Of a stretch of 64,000 nucleotides of DNA, positions 9,001 through 16,619 are shown in pieces. The notes beneath the pieces were generated by a model, which made no database searches, had not been told where the DNA came from, and saw nothing but the letters and a program-made list of their open reading frames with translations. This stretch comes from Caryophanales bacterium UBA4682. Its GTDB lineage: Bacteria > Bacillota_I > Bacilli_A > RFN20 > CAG-288. The stretch is taken from NCBI GenBank assembly GCA_002404995.1, contig DHKY01000011.1, positions 9,723 through 73,722 of the forward strand. Reading direction: 5' to 3'. Position 1 is the stretch's first letter; every line of letters begins with the position of its first letter. Both the position numbers and the translations under genes were made by a program.

Positions 9001-9234
9001 ATTGGCTTTTTCACTGTTCTGGAACCGCAGGACGTCGTCCTTCTTTCCGTTTTTGATGAATTGTAAAAGGTGTTCGGCATTATAGTTTTCATCATAAATA
9101 CGGAAAATCTCGTTTGATAGGAACTGCTCAAAGAAAGAGAAAAAATTCTCTTGGCTTTTTAGCTCGTTATCATTAATAGAATTTACAAGCCGAGTTTCAC
9201 GATTGATAGTAAAACAGAATTGTTTTTTCTTCAA
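6049..9234 (-). CDS. GGDEF - membrane sensor - degenerate GGDEF - EAL protein (c-di-GMP turnover)
   Basis: A 1061-residue inner-membrane protein. In order: an N-terminal PAS-like region (about 20-95); a complete GGDEF domain (about 103-262) with DFLTGVNSR and RYGGDEF (177-183); membrane helix (about 300-320); an extracytoplasmic region of about 280 residues resembling a dCache sensor; second helix (about 600-622); a degenerate GGDEF domain (about 630-790) where the signature has become SREFAD; and an EAL phosphodiesterase domain (about 810-1055) with EALVRW, FEITES, DDFGSG, LKMD, CEGVE and QGYYYAKP all present. It should both make and degrade c-di-GMP in response to an external ligand. Its ATG overlaps the stop of the LRR lipoprotein gene by 4 nt, so they are co-translated. 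Confidence 0.88.
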   Translation of the reverse strand: MKKKQFCFTINRETRLVNSINDNELKSQENFFSFFEQFLSNEIFRIYDENYNAEHLLQFIKNGKKDDVLRFQNSEKANYLFSILDEKDGFLTIGVSREDDNRGDIDFLTGVNSRSFLFSRIQEKRSKGGNQNSYLLRIDLDNFKIINDTYGHIVGDRCLQTRAEKLQAIFRNEIFGRYGGDEFLCLLTDCSKEKLRDYIKKVLQVRFQYEKNAISKRFVTCSVGCSLPINDRKDVYAVIQEADNALYQAKNKGKNRGNIFLSDTFINEPEKSFFKKKRESGKIRSSSLFRDEIRHKKFKYLTLFSSFVALFAVLIRLADFSFRGRSNSQARNIAETLAEEQSKNISKETTSRVDLSFTSLESGKTRLDNVNYTGSKSLYIADCLSVLDKSGSVLSPGILLSNGDVYYSNGKIFNISNSALCNALILKETKTVDVVSFLNEGDKIVLGYPCNIQKGSDEESVHIKGVLSIFKSEIFSELIFGDFLSGKAYLSLLESNGNRICSSSPQDFTYFNGYHNLLNRFGDDEDGDYYSVFSSSLKSDENSIRYFELKRNGSDDYQSYYFYFAKPSVQEENLSDWRILIVIPYNLVLNYFSGLKNYSRIAVNILSGIFIFVFLVFFIYTTQIKRKNFKRTYTDPLTGTINESRFIIDASSLLSVPHSNYYIVYLNRQKFKYLNNRRGSREAEKVLIEISRLRETKLNDDELLSREFADRFRRRIKAENDQQCFGRVKYILDYLTSSCSLVKDSTLHLNAGIYHVAKRNEPIWLAVSRARKVCTEIKVDETKNNVEFFNRTRLESNELEIYIEQSQDSALSLGKFLVYYQGKYDLKQNRITACEALVRWNDDHRGFINTQTFINIFEKNGFILKLDLYIFECVLKDIKQRRREKKEVFPVSINLSRRHFENENFFDDYEKKIHQYNIPGKYLEFEITESIVLNNQHNLSETIDKIHSLGCKVSIDDFGSGFSNLSMLNRTNYDILKMDRNLLFGKNGFDEYSKNILKMVVNLNKSLGKEVVCEGVEHQEESDYLRSIGCDLIQGYYYAKPLPKDEFFVLVSSYENKNNQK

Positions 9235-12200
9235 AAGCTGTTGTCTCCTATATCGCCATTCAATGATTCGACTAATCGAGAATAATCCTCAAACTGATAA
9301 ATCTTATCATAATTTGTTGAGTTAACCGCTTGGATTGCTCCGTCAAGGTAATCTTTGATGCCTTCGACGAGTTTTTCATTATCGAAGTCATAATATCCAT
9401 AGTAGACTTTCTTGAACTCAATGCTCTCTTTTTCTTCCAAGCTGATATTCGAATTACCATCCCTATAGGTGAGAAGATGATGAATAAGATAAGAAGAAAG
9501 GCAGATATTAAAGCATTCTTCGTATCCAATCCCATCGCTTGTGTTATCATCCGCAAGAAGCTCACTCGCATGACTGCCAAGCAAAGCATAGGAATGATAC
9601 AATTCTTTGAATGTTGCGAAAACAGAATCCGACTTTGTTTCTTTCTTTGGAATAGCATTGTAGAATGCATTGATTTTGCTCTTGACAATAGCTGAGTAAT
9701 TATCGGCAAATTCCTCGAGAATGTCTTTTTTCGTCAGATAAGCAGAATAGCCGATGACTTCGTTTATATCAGAAACATAAGGTAGGGAATTCTCGATAGC
9801 ATCCTTGAAGTCTAAGGCAGAAGCAAAATTGTCTTCCGTGATTTCTTGGAAGTTATTCAAAAGGGCAGCAATGTTCAGTTCAACTTCCAATGTCTTAATC
9901 GAACCAATGTAGTCGAATCCATCCGTAACAGAATCCAAAACAAGATTAGAATGGTAATTCGTATACAAATCAGAAGCGACTACGTCAAAGAAAGAACTTG
10001 CAGAATTGTAATCAGTGCTATCAAAGGAGAAATTGCGCCTTTCCTCTTTCCTTTTCTCGTAATTCTTGATATAAATGCCATCCGTTTCGTCATCGAATTG
10101 ATTCAAGAAGGAAAAGAATTCATTATAGTGATAGATTTTCTGTTTTTTCTCATCACTATAACAGGTGCTCTTAATCAATTCCGTTAGGCCTTGGCTGTAT
10201 TGGTTTAAATCCGAAGGAGTCAGAATACGATGAATATAACTCACATTCTCATGAGTGAATTCCTTTATAGAAAGAATAGAATAGATGGAATTAGAAATTT
10301 CAAGGTAAATTAATTTCTGATTTACCGCATTCGGCATAGAACGACTTTTCAGATAATTCGCGTCAACTTCTGCCATCAGTTTATCATAGGCAGCTTTATC
10401 AAAGGTATTGGGCCCTAACGGGAAATTAAGAATCTTGCCATATAACGTGCCGATTTCCACATCATTCAATGGAAGAGAAATACCGGAGCTGATTTTCTTT
10501 AAAAGCGGTGAAACCAAGTTTTTCACTTCAGTCGGAGCAATTTGATAACGATTGTAGAACCTATTGTAAAGATCAATGGACACAGAATTAATCAGACCAG
10601 TAGAAATATATTGGTCATAAAATGCATAACAGAAACTCCGTTCAATCTGTCCAAAATAGCTTTGTTCTGATTTGGATGCAAGCTTATTCTTATAAATGGC
10701 ATAGAGCTTATTCCTGCTCTTTTTCTGCGATAAAGGCGAAATATCATTGAATATATAGGTTTTTCCAGTCGAACGATAATAGCCAAAGTCTGTAAAACCA
10801 AGTTGCTCGAATTCCTGTTTTACATTCGAGACAATATCAGAAGCCAAATAGAGGTTGAATTCAAACAAGAGATTGAACTTGTCGTTGATTTGAGAAAACA
10901 CCTGCTGGAATTGCAGTAAAGGCTGATTATACTTGAACAAGAGAATAGAATCATAGTTGCTAACATAAGTGTAACTTCCTTCTTTAGAATCAAAAATCGA
11001 TTCCAAAGTGAACGAAGGGCAGGATTCTTTCTGGTAGTCGAAAACAGAAAGATTCTTAAAAGACGCAATCAATAGTCCATCTTGACGGATTTCGGAAAGC
11101 TTGGACGTAGTTGGAATAGTAAAAGATCGCCTTGTATTGATAAATGCGAAAGCATATTCACAAATGCATTCGATTGAGTCAAGTAAAATGAAATCATGCA
11201 ATTTCGTATTCGTAGGACAGGCAAAGATATTCTTTTTGTCCTTAGAGCAGAGGATGCCATCGATTTCACAGTATTTTGTATTTTCCGGAGAGATTTCAAT
11301 CCGATCGCCAGCATAGCCGAGAAATGCACCAAGGGCAAAGCTGTTGAGGCTCTTAGGGAGCGTAAAGGAAAAAGTGCAACCACTAAATGCTTCCTTTTCA
11401 ATATAGGTCAGTCCCTCATTCAAAGTCACATTAGTAAGATTCGTATAGCTGTTAAAGACATTGAAAGCACTATCCCCGACTGTCTTTACAGAAGAAGGCA
11501 AGACAAATGTCGTTTTATTGCTTCCATAGCAATAACGAATCAGTTTTGTCTTTGCTTTGTTATAAAGATTTCCATCAATCGAAACATAAAACGGGTTTTT
11601 GGGATCGACTTCAATCGACTCAAGCGAATCCATAAGTTTGAAAGAAGAGGCCCCGATAATAGACACACTGGCTGGGAGGTATATTTTGTTGATTTCATTG
11701 CAGTTTTCAAAAGCTCCGGAACCGATTTCGCTCAGCCCTTCGGGAAGTTCGATTTTTTCCAGACGCGAACACCTCATAAAGCAATCATCGCAGAGCGATT
11801 TTAATTTGCTTCCCTCTTCAAACTTGACTTCAATCCTGCTGCTATTGTATTCAAAGGCGCCTTCACCAATCTTGACTACGTTCTTTGGCACAAAGACCTT
11901 GCTTAGGCTATTTGTCGAAAAAGCATAATCGCCGATTTCTTCCAAAGATGAAGGCAATTCAATCTCGGTAAGGGCATTTTCAAAGGAACCAATTGGTCCA
12001 TTAAAAGCATAGTCACCTATTTTTTTGACTTGTGAATCAGGGGCAAAAGAAATCTTAGTAATATTCCTAAACCTCTTGACGATATCACTAAGGAAATGAG
12101 GGGCAATCTCGACTATCGGATATCCATCAATTTCGCTTGGAATGACAAGTTCACTAAGGAAAAGCAAATTTGTAAGCACATCTTGTTCTTCCCGAATACC

Positions 12201-12881
12201 ATTCAAGATTGCAGTATGATCTAATTTATTAATCGTATAGGTAAACCTATTATTGTAGTTTGTAGAATAGGATGCATATAAAGTAACCGAAGCAGGACTG
12301 TAGAACTCCTCATCTAAAGGAAAAGCAGCATGCTGAGTAAGTTCTTCATCATAGAACCATCCTGCAAAGGGTAGTTCATTTCCTTCTTCATCGTGGCTAA
12401 CGGGGTGAATGTCACTTAGAGAAATATAATTGTTATAAAGCGGAATCTGGAAATCATCCCCACTGCCATTGCATTCTCCGCCCATCAGCTTGAATGTCAC
12501 GACATTCTCCACAACTCGATAGGGAATAGTTTTCGAATCGTCTCCATAACGGACAATGATTTCCTTCTGGCCTGCAGTCTCGGTATCAATTCCGTCAACT
12601 TCAATACCGGCACTTGAAAAAGGAAGTCGTTCCCTTTCCACTTTATCAACGCTTATGACAACATAGGAATTCGATAAATCGATTGTCTCTCCTAACGAGT
12701 AGACGGGACGAATATCCGTTTCAAGGGACCTTTCACCTTTCGTATGAGCATTGGAATCATAATTCCTAGAAGAACTGGTTCCACTTAATACCGATTGATT
12801 GTCTCCACTATTGCAAGAGGAAAGAAATGATGCAGACCTCGCCAAAGCAGCTATTACCGCAAATATTTTCTTAGATTTCAT
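9231..12881 (-). CDS. Giant BspA-type leucine-rich-repeat surface lipoprotein
   Basis: A 1216-residue exported protein. The signal peptide (MKSKKIFAVIAALAMSASFLSSC) has a lipobox LSSC; reading its AGG as Arg would put a charge inside the hydrophobic core, as Met it is normal. After a Ser-rich linker come Ig-like/InlB-repeat-like segments (to about 230), then LRR_5 (BspA/TpLRR) repeats from about 240 to 600 with the recurrent pattern IGDYAF...L..I.LP.SL, then about 550 residues of mostly helical sequence that I do not recognise. Such proteins mediate adhesion or ligand capture outside the cell. I chose the ATG at 12881, which has SD GGAGGAGA, over an upstream ATG at 12911. The SD overlaps the stop of the upstream lipoprotein gene. 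Confidence 0.85.
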   Translation of the reverse strand: MKSKKIFAVIAALARSASFLSSCNSGDNQSVLSGTSSSRNYDSNAHTKGERSLETDIRPVYSLGETIDLSNSYVVISVDKVERERLPFSSAGIEVDGIDTETAGQKEIIVRYGDDSKTIPYRVVENVVTFKLMGGECNGSGDDFQIPLYNNYISLSDIHPVSHDEEGNELPFAGWFYDEELTQHAAFPLDEEFYSPASVTLYASYSTNYNNRFTYTINKLDHTAILNGIREEQDVLTNLLFLSELVIPSEIDGYPIVEIAPHFLSDIVKRFRNITKISFAPDSQVKKIGDYAFNGPIGSFENALTEIELPSSLEEIGDYAFSTNSLSKVFVPKNVVKIGEGAFEYNSSRIEVKFEEGSKLKSLCDDCFMRCSRLEKIELPEGLSEIGSGAFENCNEINKIYLPASVSIIGASSFKLMDSLESIEVDPKNPFYVSIDGNLYNKAKTKLIRYCYGSNKTTFVLPSSVKTVGDSAFNVFNSYTNLTNVTLNEGLTYIEKEAFSGCTFSFTLPKSLNSFALGAFLGYAGDRIEISPENTKYCEIDGILCSKDKKNIFACPTNTKLHDFILLDSIECICEYAFAFINTRRSFTIPTTSKLSEIRQDGLLIASFKNLSVFDYQKESCPSFTLESIFDSKEGSYTYVSNYDSILLFKYNQPLLQFQQVFSQINDKFNLLFEFNLYLASDIVSNVKQEFEQLGFTDFGYYRSTGKTYIFNDISPLSQKKSRNKLYAIYKNKLASKSEQSYFGQIERSFCYAFYDQYISTGLINSVSIDLYNRFYNRYQIAPTEVKNLVSPLLKKISSGISLPLNDVEIGTLYGKILNFPLGPNTFDKAAYDKLMAEVDANYLKSRSMPNAVNQKLIYLEISNSIYSILSIKEFTHENVSYIHRILTPSDLNQYSQGLTELIKSTCYSDEKKQKIYHYNEFFSFLNQFDDETDGIYIKNYEKRKEERRNFSFDSTDYNSASSFFDVVASDLYTNYHSNLVLDSVTDGFDYIGSIKTLEVELNIAALLNNFQEITEDNFASALDFKDAIENSLPYVSDINEVIGYSAYLTKKDILEEFADNYSAIVKSKINAFYNAIPKKETKSDSVFATFKELYHSYALLGSHASELLADDNTSDGIGYEECFNICLSSYLIHHLLTYRDGNSNISLEEKESIEFKKVYYGYYDFDNEKLVEGIKDYLDGAIQAVNSTNYDKIYQFEDYSRLVESLNGDIGDNSF

Positions 12882-12883
12882 TT

Positions 12884-14626
12884 TTATCTCCTCCGTTCTT
12901 TGAACCAGCATCCTTTTAAGTATTCTAAGGCGTTAACTTCTTTTTTCGAATCAACTTCCAATTTATTCCGAGCGACAATCTTATCCGAAATCATAAGGCG
13001 ATAGGTGCGTTTCGGTTGTACCGGATTCAAATCAAGTCCCAAATATTGTCCATTTCGGTAGAGGAATCCGTATTGAGAAATATCTTCTGTATCTTCTATT
13101 TTTTTTAAGAATTCAAGAAGCTGCTCCCCAGTCCTTTGACATTGATTGAGGAAAATAGAAGAATCAAATATGGTTTTCAATTCATCTTCATAGATTGTAC
13201 CATTGAATATACTGTCTTGGACAAATGAATTTTCGAGAAAAACCCCATCATATTTTTCGTTGTTGCGGATTGTTTTCAGGAAGTGATCCATCCTATAGTC
13301 AATATCTGTCGTGACATTGCCATGACCGTCTAGCTCACTTATATAAATTTTATTTTGCGAGTAATTGCTTTGCTTAGACCAATTCGTATCCCTTTCTTCA
13401 ATCCTTTCTTTGGCATCGATTTCATCATTAATATAATTGCGCCTGGAATCAATGGAAGAACGGAAAGCAGTCATAAAATCGTCAACAAAATAGATTCGTC
13501 CTTGGTTAATCAAAGGATTCAACTGCTGGTAAGTGCCTGTTAGATTGAAGGAACTATCATTGAGATAATTGATACGGTTCGGCATCCTGTCACCGTTTTT
13601 GTCCTGCCTAAGAATTTGCTGCCCTTCGTCCGATGAAAAATAATTACTAAAAGTATCCAAGGCACGTTTTTTTGATTGGTAATTATTTTTATCGATAGCA
13701 TAGAAAAAGTCAGAAGTAGATGGAATCCAGCTTTCGTTAGAACTTGTTCCGAAATAAGGAAGGAAGGCGTAATCGAAAGTTGACTGGTAAGTTGATGTGC
13801 TCCTTTGTTCCTTAAGCGAAAAACTTGGAGAAACACTCCTGCACATCGCTTGTCCATTTAGGAAATCATCAATTGTTCCTTGCTTAAGCTGGCTTTCATT
13901 AGAAAAGCCAGATAGATACCTGTTGCGATAACAATTGTTCCTGACGTTTAAAATATTTTCGTATTCATCTGACTCCGTGAAACCTTCAGTTCCATCAAAG
14001 AAGCGATGGAAAGCATTGTTTCCTTTCGGGGTTGCGAAATAAGAAGGAATCGTGGATTGCCTAAAAGTGTCCAAAAAGATCTCATTTCCGGAAAAAGAGG
14101 AAACAAACGGAATTGCAAATTTATTTATATAGGTAGCATAGTCCATCAAAGCAGGAAGAGAAGTGGGTATGGATAAGTTGTATCGTTCCCTTAAGTCCCT
14201 ATTAAAAACATAACAATAGAACCCACCTGGTGAGGGGAGGCAGTTGATGGTATTATCAGAGAAAGTAATATAGTGCTGAATGGCTTTGTTAAAATGGCTG
14301 AGGTATTCGGTCGTTGCAAAATTTACAAAGCGATTCGAAGCCATTCGGATTTCATTCCTTTCTTCAATACAAAGAATATCGAAATCAAGTTGATTATGCC
14401 GAACATAATAGTTCAGCTGGTTTTCTGTTTTCTGTATAAAATTGAATTGGTAATTTGGATGTGTCTCTTTGAATTTATTAGCAAGTCGCTCCATCTTGTA
14501 TCTGTTTTTCTCGGAAACAGCTATAGTAATTGTTTCTTTTTCTAACATGGAAAATCCGGAATTTTCGCACGAGAAAAGAGAAAGAACAACTAGTCCTGCC
14601 GCAAAAAAGGAAGAGGTTTTTTTCAT
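12884..14626 (-). CDS. Solute-binding-like lipoprotein with 5'-nucleotidase-C-like tail
   Basis: A 580-residue lipoprotein (lipobox LFSC, Cys20). Residues about 30-400 look like an extracellular solute-binding protein of the sugar/type 1 class (TITIAVSEKNRYKMERLANKF, FDILCIEE, SSDEGQQIL). The last 150 residues follow the pattern of the 5'-nucleotidase C-terminal domain: GTIYEDELKTIFDSSIFLN, then TGEQLLEFLKK and RTYRLMISDKIV. No metallophosphoesterase catalytic domain is present, so it would bind rather than hydrolyse. No ABC permease is adjacent; instead the LRR lipoprotein and a c-di-GMP enzyme follow, suggesting a sensory role. The start lies about 9 nt beyond a -10 box with no SD. Confidence 0.7.
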   Translation of the reverse strand: MKKTSSFFAAGLVVLSLFSCENSGFSMLEKETITIAVSEKNRYKMERLANKFKETHPNYQFNFIQKTENQLNYYVRHNQLDFDILCIEERNEIRMASNRFVNFATTEYLSHFNKAIQHYITFSDNTINCLPSPGGFYCYVFNRDLRERYNLSIPTSLPALMDYATYINKFAIPFVSSFSGNEIFLDTFRQSTIPSYFATPKGNNAFHRFFDGTEGFTESDEYENILNVRNNCYRNRYLSGFSNESQLKQGTIDDFLNGQAMCRSVSPSFSLKEQRSTSTYQSTFDYAFLPYFGTSSNESWIPSTSDFFYAIDKNNYQSKKRALDTFSNYFSSDEGQQILRQDKNGDRMPNRINYLNDSSFNLTGTYQQLNPLINQGRIYFVDDFMTAFRSSIDSRRNYINDEIDAKERIEERDTNWSKQSNYSQNKIYISELDGHGNVTTDIDYRMDHFLKTIRNNEKYDGVFLENSFVQDSIFNGTIYEDELKTIFDSSIFLNQCQRTGEQLLEFLKKIEDTEDISQYGFLYRNGQYLGLDLNPVQPKRTYRLMISDKIVARNKLEVDSKKEVNALEYLKGCWFKERRR

Positions 14627-14635
14627 TTACAAATA

Positions 14636-14663
14636 ATTTTAACACCACTAATGCTTAAATCAA
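14636..14663 (-). promoter_or_regulatory. Promoter of the lipoprotein/LRR/GGDEF-EAL operon
   Basis: On the minus strand TTGATT, 16-nt spacer, TAAAAT with an extended -10 TGT. The expected transcription start falls within a few bases of the ATG at 14626, so the mRNA may be leaderless. Confidence 0.6.
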
Positions 14664-14787
14664 TGCGAATTAAGCTATAAATGGAGCAGAATGAAACCCC
14701 TTTCCCATGCAATGGCCTCAAATCTAGTTTGTTTTTTATCAGAAAAGAAATCATATTTGGTAAAATTAATATAAGAGGTAATTAAAA

Positions 14788-15189
14788 GTGGAAAATCAAA
14801 AATTCTGTCCACAATGCGGACAGCCGAACAATCCCGATGATAAGTTCTGTTCCCATTGCGGAGCAAAGCTGGATGCCGACTCATCTATACACTCCGCTTA
14901 TTCTCAGTATGATTCACAAGGTATCGAAAGTGGAAAAAACCAAGCCACTGGCAGTGATACAGCTTCCCTGGTTTGCGGCATTCTCTCGATTATATTTGCG
15001 AACTTGATTCTGGGAATTATTGCTATCTGCCTAGGTTCTAAGCACAAAGCCGAAAATCCACAGGCAAAATCGGGTTATATTTGCGGAATCGTCGGAACAG
15101 TCCTTGGACTTTTTGCTGTCATTATTGCTATTGTAGCAATCATCATCTCTGTTTCTGCAGTTCAACCCTATGTTGGCAGGATTGGCTAG
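14788..15189 (+). CDS. Zinc-ribbon membrane protein (DUF4190-like)
   Basis: A 133-residue protein with an N-terminal zinc ribbon (CPQCGQ...CSHCGA, residues about 7-26), a flexible linker (about 30-55) and two membrane helices (about 60-84 and 98-125) in the DUF4190 pattern (TASLVCGILSIIF...LGIIAICLG). The function is unknown; such proteins are common in Firmicutes and may sense or scaffold at the membrane. The start is GTG with an AGAGGT SD. It is divergent from the lipoprotein operon and followed by gpmA, which has its own -10 element. Confidence 0.75.
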   Translation: MENQKFCPQCGQPNNPDDKFCSHCGAKLDADSSIHSAYSQYDSQGIESGKNQATGSDTASLVCGILSIIFANLILGIIAICLGSKHKAENPQAKSGYICGIVGTVLGLFAVIIAIVAIIISVSAVQPYVGRIG

Positions 15190-15229
15190 GCTCCTGATTT
15201 CTTATCTTTCATTCGTGCAAGGAAACGAT

Positions 15230-15235
15230 TATAAT
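15230..15235 (+). promoter_or_regulatory. -10 element of gpmA
   Basis: Perfect TATAAT 26 nt before the ATG; the -35 region (TTTCAT at 17 nt) is poor. Confidence 0.4.
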
Positions 15236-15261
15236 TATTTTTGGTACTTAGGAGGAAAATC

Positions 15262-16011
15262 ATGATTAAATTAGTGCTTATCCGTCATGGTGAATCCGAG
15301 TGGAACAAGCTTAACTTATTCACCGGTTGGACGGATGTCGAACTTTCTGAAAAAGGTGTCGAAGAAGCCAAGAACGGCGGAAAGTTATTAAAGGAAGGCG
15401 GATATACTTTCGATGTCTGCTATACTTCCTTCCTTAAGCGTGCCATTCATACTGCCTGGCATGTCTTAGATGGTGTCGACGAAGACTACATTCCGGTTAT
15501 CAAAGACTGGCACCTCAATGAACGTCATTATGGTGCTTTACAAGGTTTAAACAAAGCTGAAACTGCTGCCAAGTATGGTGCAGAGCAGGTCCACCAGTGG
15601 CGTCGAAGCTTCGATATTGCCCCGCCGGAGCTTGAAGCTGATGACCCACGTAATCCGGCAAATCAGGTCCAGTATAAGGGAATTGACCCAAAGGTTCTTC
15701 CGCTTCACGAATCTTTAAAGGATACAATTGCCCGTGTTGTCCCTTATTATAACGAAGTCATTGTTCCTGAAATCAAGGCTGGCAAAAAAGTCCTGATTGC
15801 AGCCCATGGCAATTCTCTCCGTGCATTAGTCAAGTATCTTGACAACATCTCCGATGAAGATATCGCTGGATTAAACATTCCAACTGGTGTCCCGCTTGTC
15901 TATGAGCTTGACGAAGATCTTAAACCGATCAAGCACTATTATCTTGGCGACCAGGAAAAGATTGCTGCAAAAATCAACGCAGTCAAAAACCAAGATTCCG
16001 TTAAAAAATAA
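15262..16011 (+). CDS. gpmA: 2,3-bisphosphoglycerate-dependent phosphoglycerate mutase
   Basis: A 249-residue cytosolic glycolytic enzyme interconverting 3- and 2-phosphoglycerate through a phosphohistidine. The N-terminal LIRHGESEWN holds the catalytic His9; NERHYGALQGLNKAET holds the catalytic Glu and substrate-binding Arg/Tyr, and AAHGNSLRAL the second active-site His. Length matches the dPGM family. I take the ATG at 15262 (SD TAGGAGG) over an upstream in-frame TTG. It is flanked by its own -10 element and terminator, so it is monocistronic. Confidence 0.95.
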   Translation: MIKLVLIRHGESEWNKLNLFTGWTDVELSEKGVEEAKNGGKLLKEGGYTFDVCYTSFLKRAIHTAWHVLDGVDEDYIPVIKDWHLNERHYGALQGLNKAETAAKYGAEQVHQWRRSFDIAPPELEADDPRNPANQVQYKGIDPKVLPLHESLKDTIARVVPYYNEVIVPEIKAGKKVLIAAHGNSLRALVKYLDNISDEDIAGLNIPTGVPLVYELDEDLKPIKHYYLGDQEKIAAKINAVKNQDSVKK

Positions 16012-16022
16012 AAAAATCAGTT

Positions 16023-16049
16023 AGGCTTCCTGTAAAGGAAGCCTTTTTT
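16023..16049 (+). terminator. Terminator of gpmA
   Basis: Stem AGGCTTCC/GGAAGCCT with a 6-nt loop and a T6 run. Confidence 0.85.
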
Positions 16050-16109
16050 CTTAATTCTAAGGAAAGCAAAGAAGAAAACCGATATAATAAATAAGAGGTT
16101 ATATAAGAA

Positions 16110-16616
16110 ATGATTGAATTAAAAATCAAAGACTATGGAACGATCAAAATCGAACTTGAGCGGAAAGAAGCACCGAATACATGTGCAAACTTTACCGAAC
16201 TCGTCAAGAAAGGATTTTACGATGGGCTGATTTTCCACCGTGTGATCCGCCATTTCAGGATTCAAGGCGGTGACCCGCAAGGAATCGGTATCGGTGGCCC
16301 GGGATATGGTATCAAAGGAGAGTTTTTAGCAAACGGTGTCGAAAACCACCTTTCGCATAAACGCGGTGTTGTTTCAATGGCACGCGCCAGGGATCCCGAT
16401 TCTGCCGGCAGCCAGTTTTTCATCTGTGATGCTGATGATGAATTCCTAGATGGGCAATATGCCGCCTTTGGACATGTTGTGGAAGGAATGGATGTTGTAG
16501 ATAAAATCGCCAAAGTCCGTAAAGACGGAAATGATAAGCCGTATGAAGATGTTGTCATCGAAAAAGCAACTGCTGTCGGTGAAGAAGATTTGCCTGTTGA
16601 AAAAATCCCAGAATAA
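16110..16616 (+). CDS. ppiB: Cyclophilin-type peptidyl-prolyl cis-trans isomerase
   Basis: A 168-residue cytosolic cyclophilin catalysing proline isomerisation. The core motifs FHRVIRHFRIQGGDPQGIG, MARAMDPDSAGSQFFI and YAAFGHVVEGMDVVDKI are complete, including catalytic Arg in FHRVI and the QFFI strand. AGG at 16389-16391 falls on the Met of MARAMDP, which is Met in most bacterial cyclophilins. An AGAGGT SD precedes the ATG. holA follows 3 nt after the stop, so the two are co-transcribed. Confidence 0.95.
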   Translation: MIELKIKDYGTIKIELERKEAPNTCANFTELVKKGFYDGLIFHRVIRHFRIQGGDPQGIGIGGPGYGIKGEFLANGVENHLSHKRGVVSMARARDPDSAGSQFFICDADDEFLDGQYAAFGHVVEGMDVVDKIAKVRKDGNDKPYEDVVIEKATAVGEEDLPVEKIPE

Positions 16617-16619
16617 TTC

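Noticed and set aside
11196..11804. A 202-codon plus-strand open frame inside the LRR lipoprotein gene
   Set aside because: Antisense shadow; Arg/Ile-rich translation without domain or SD.
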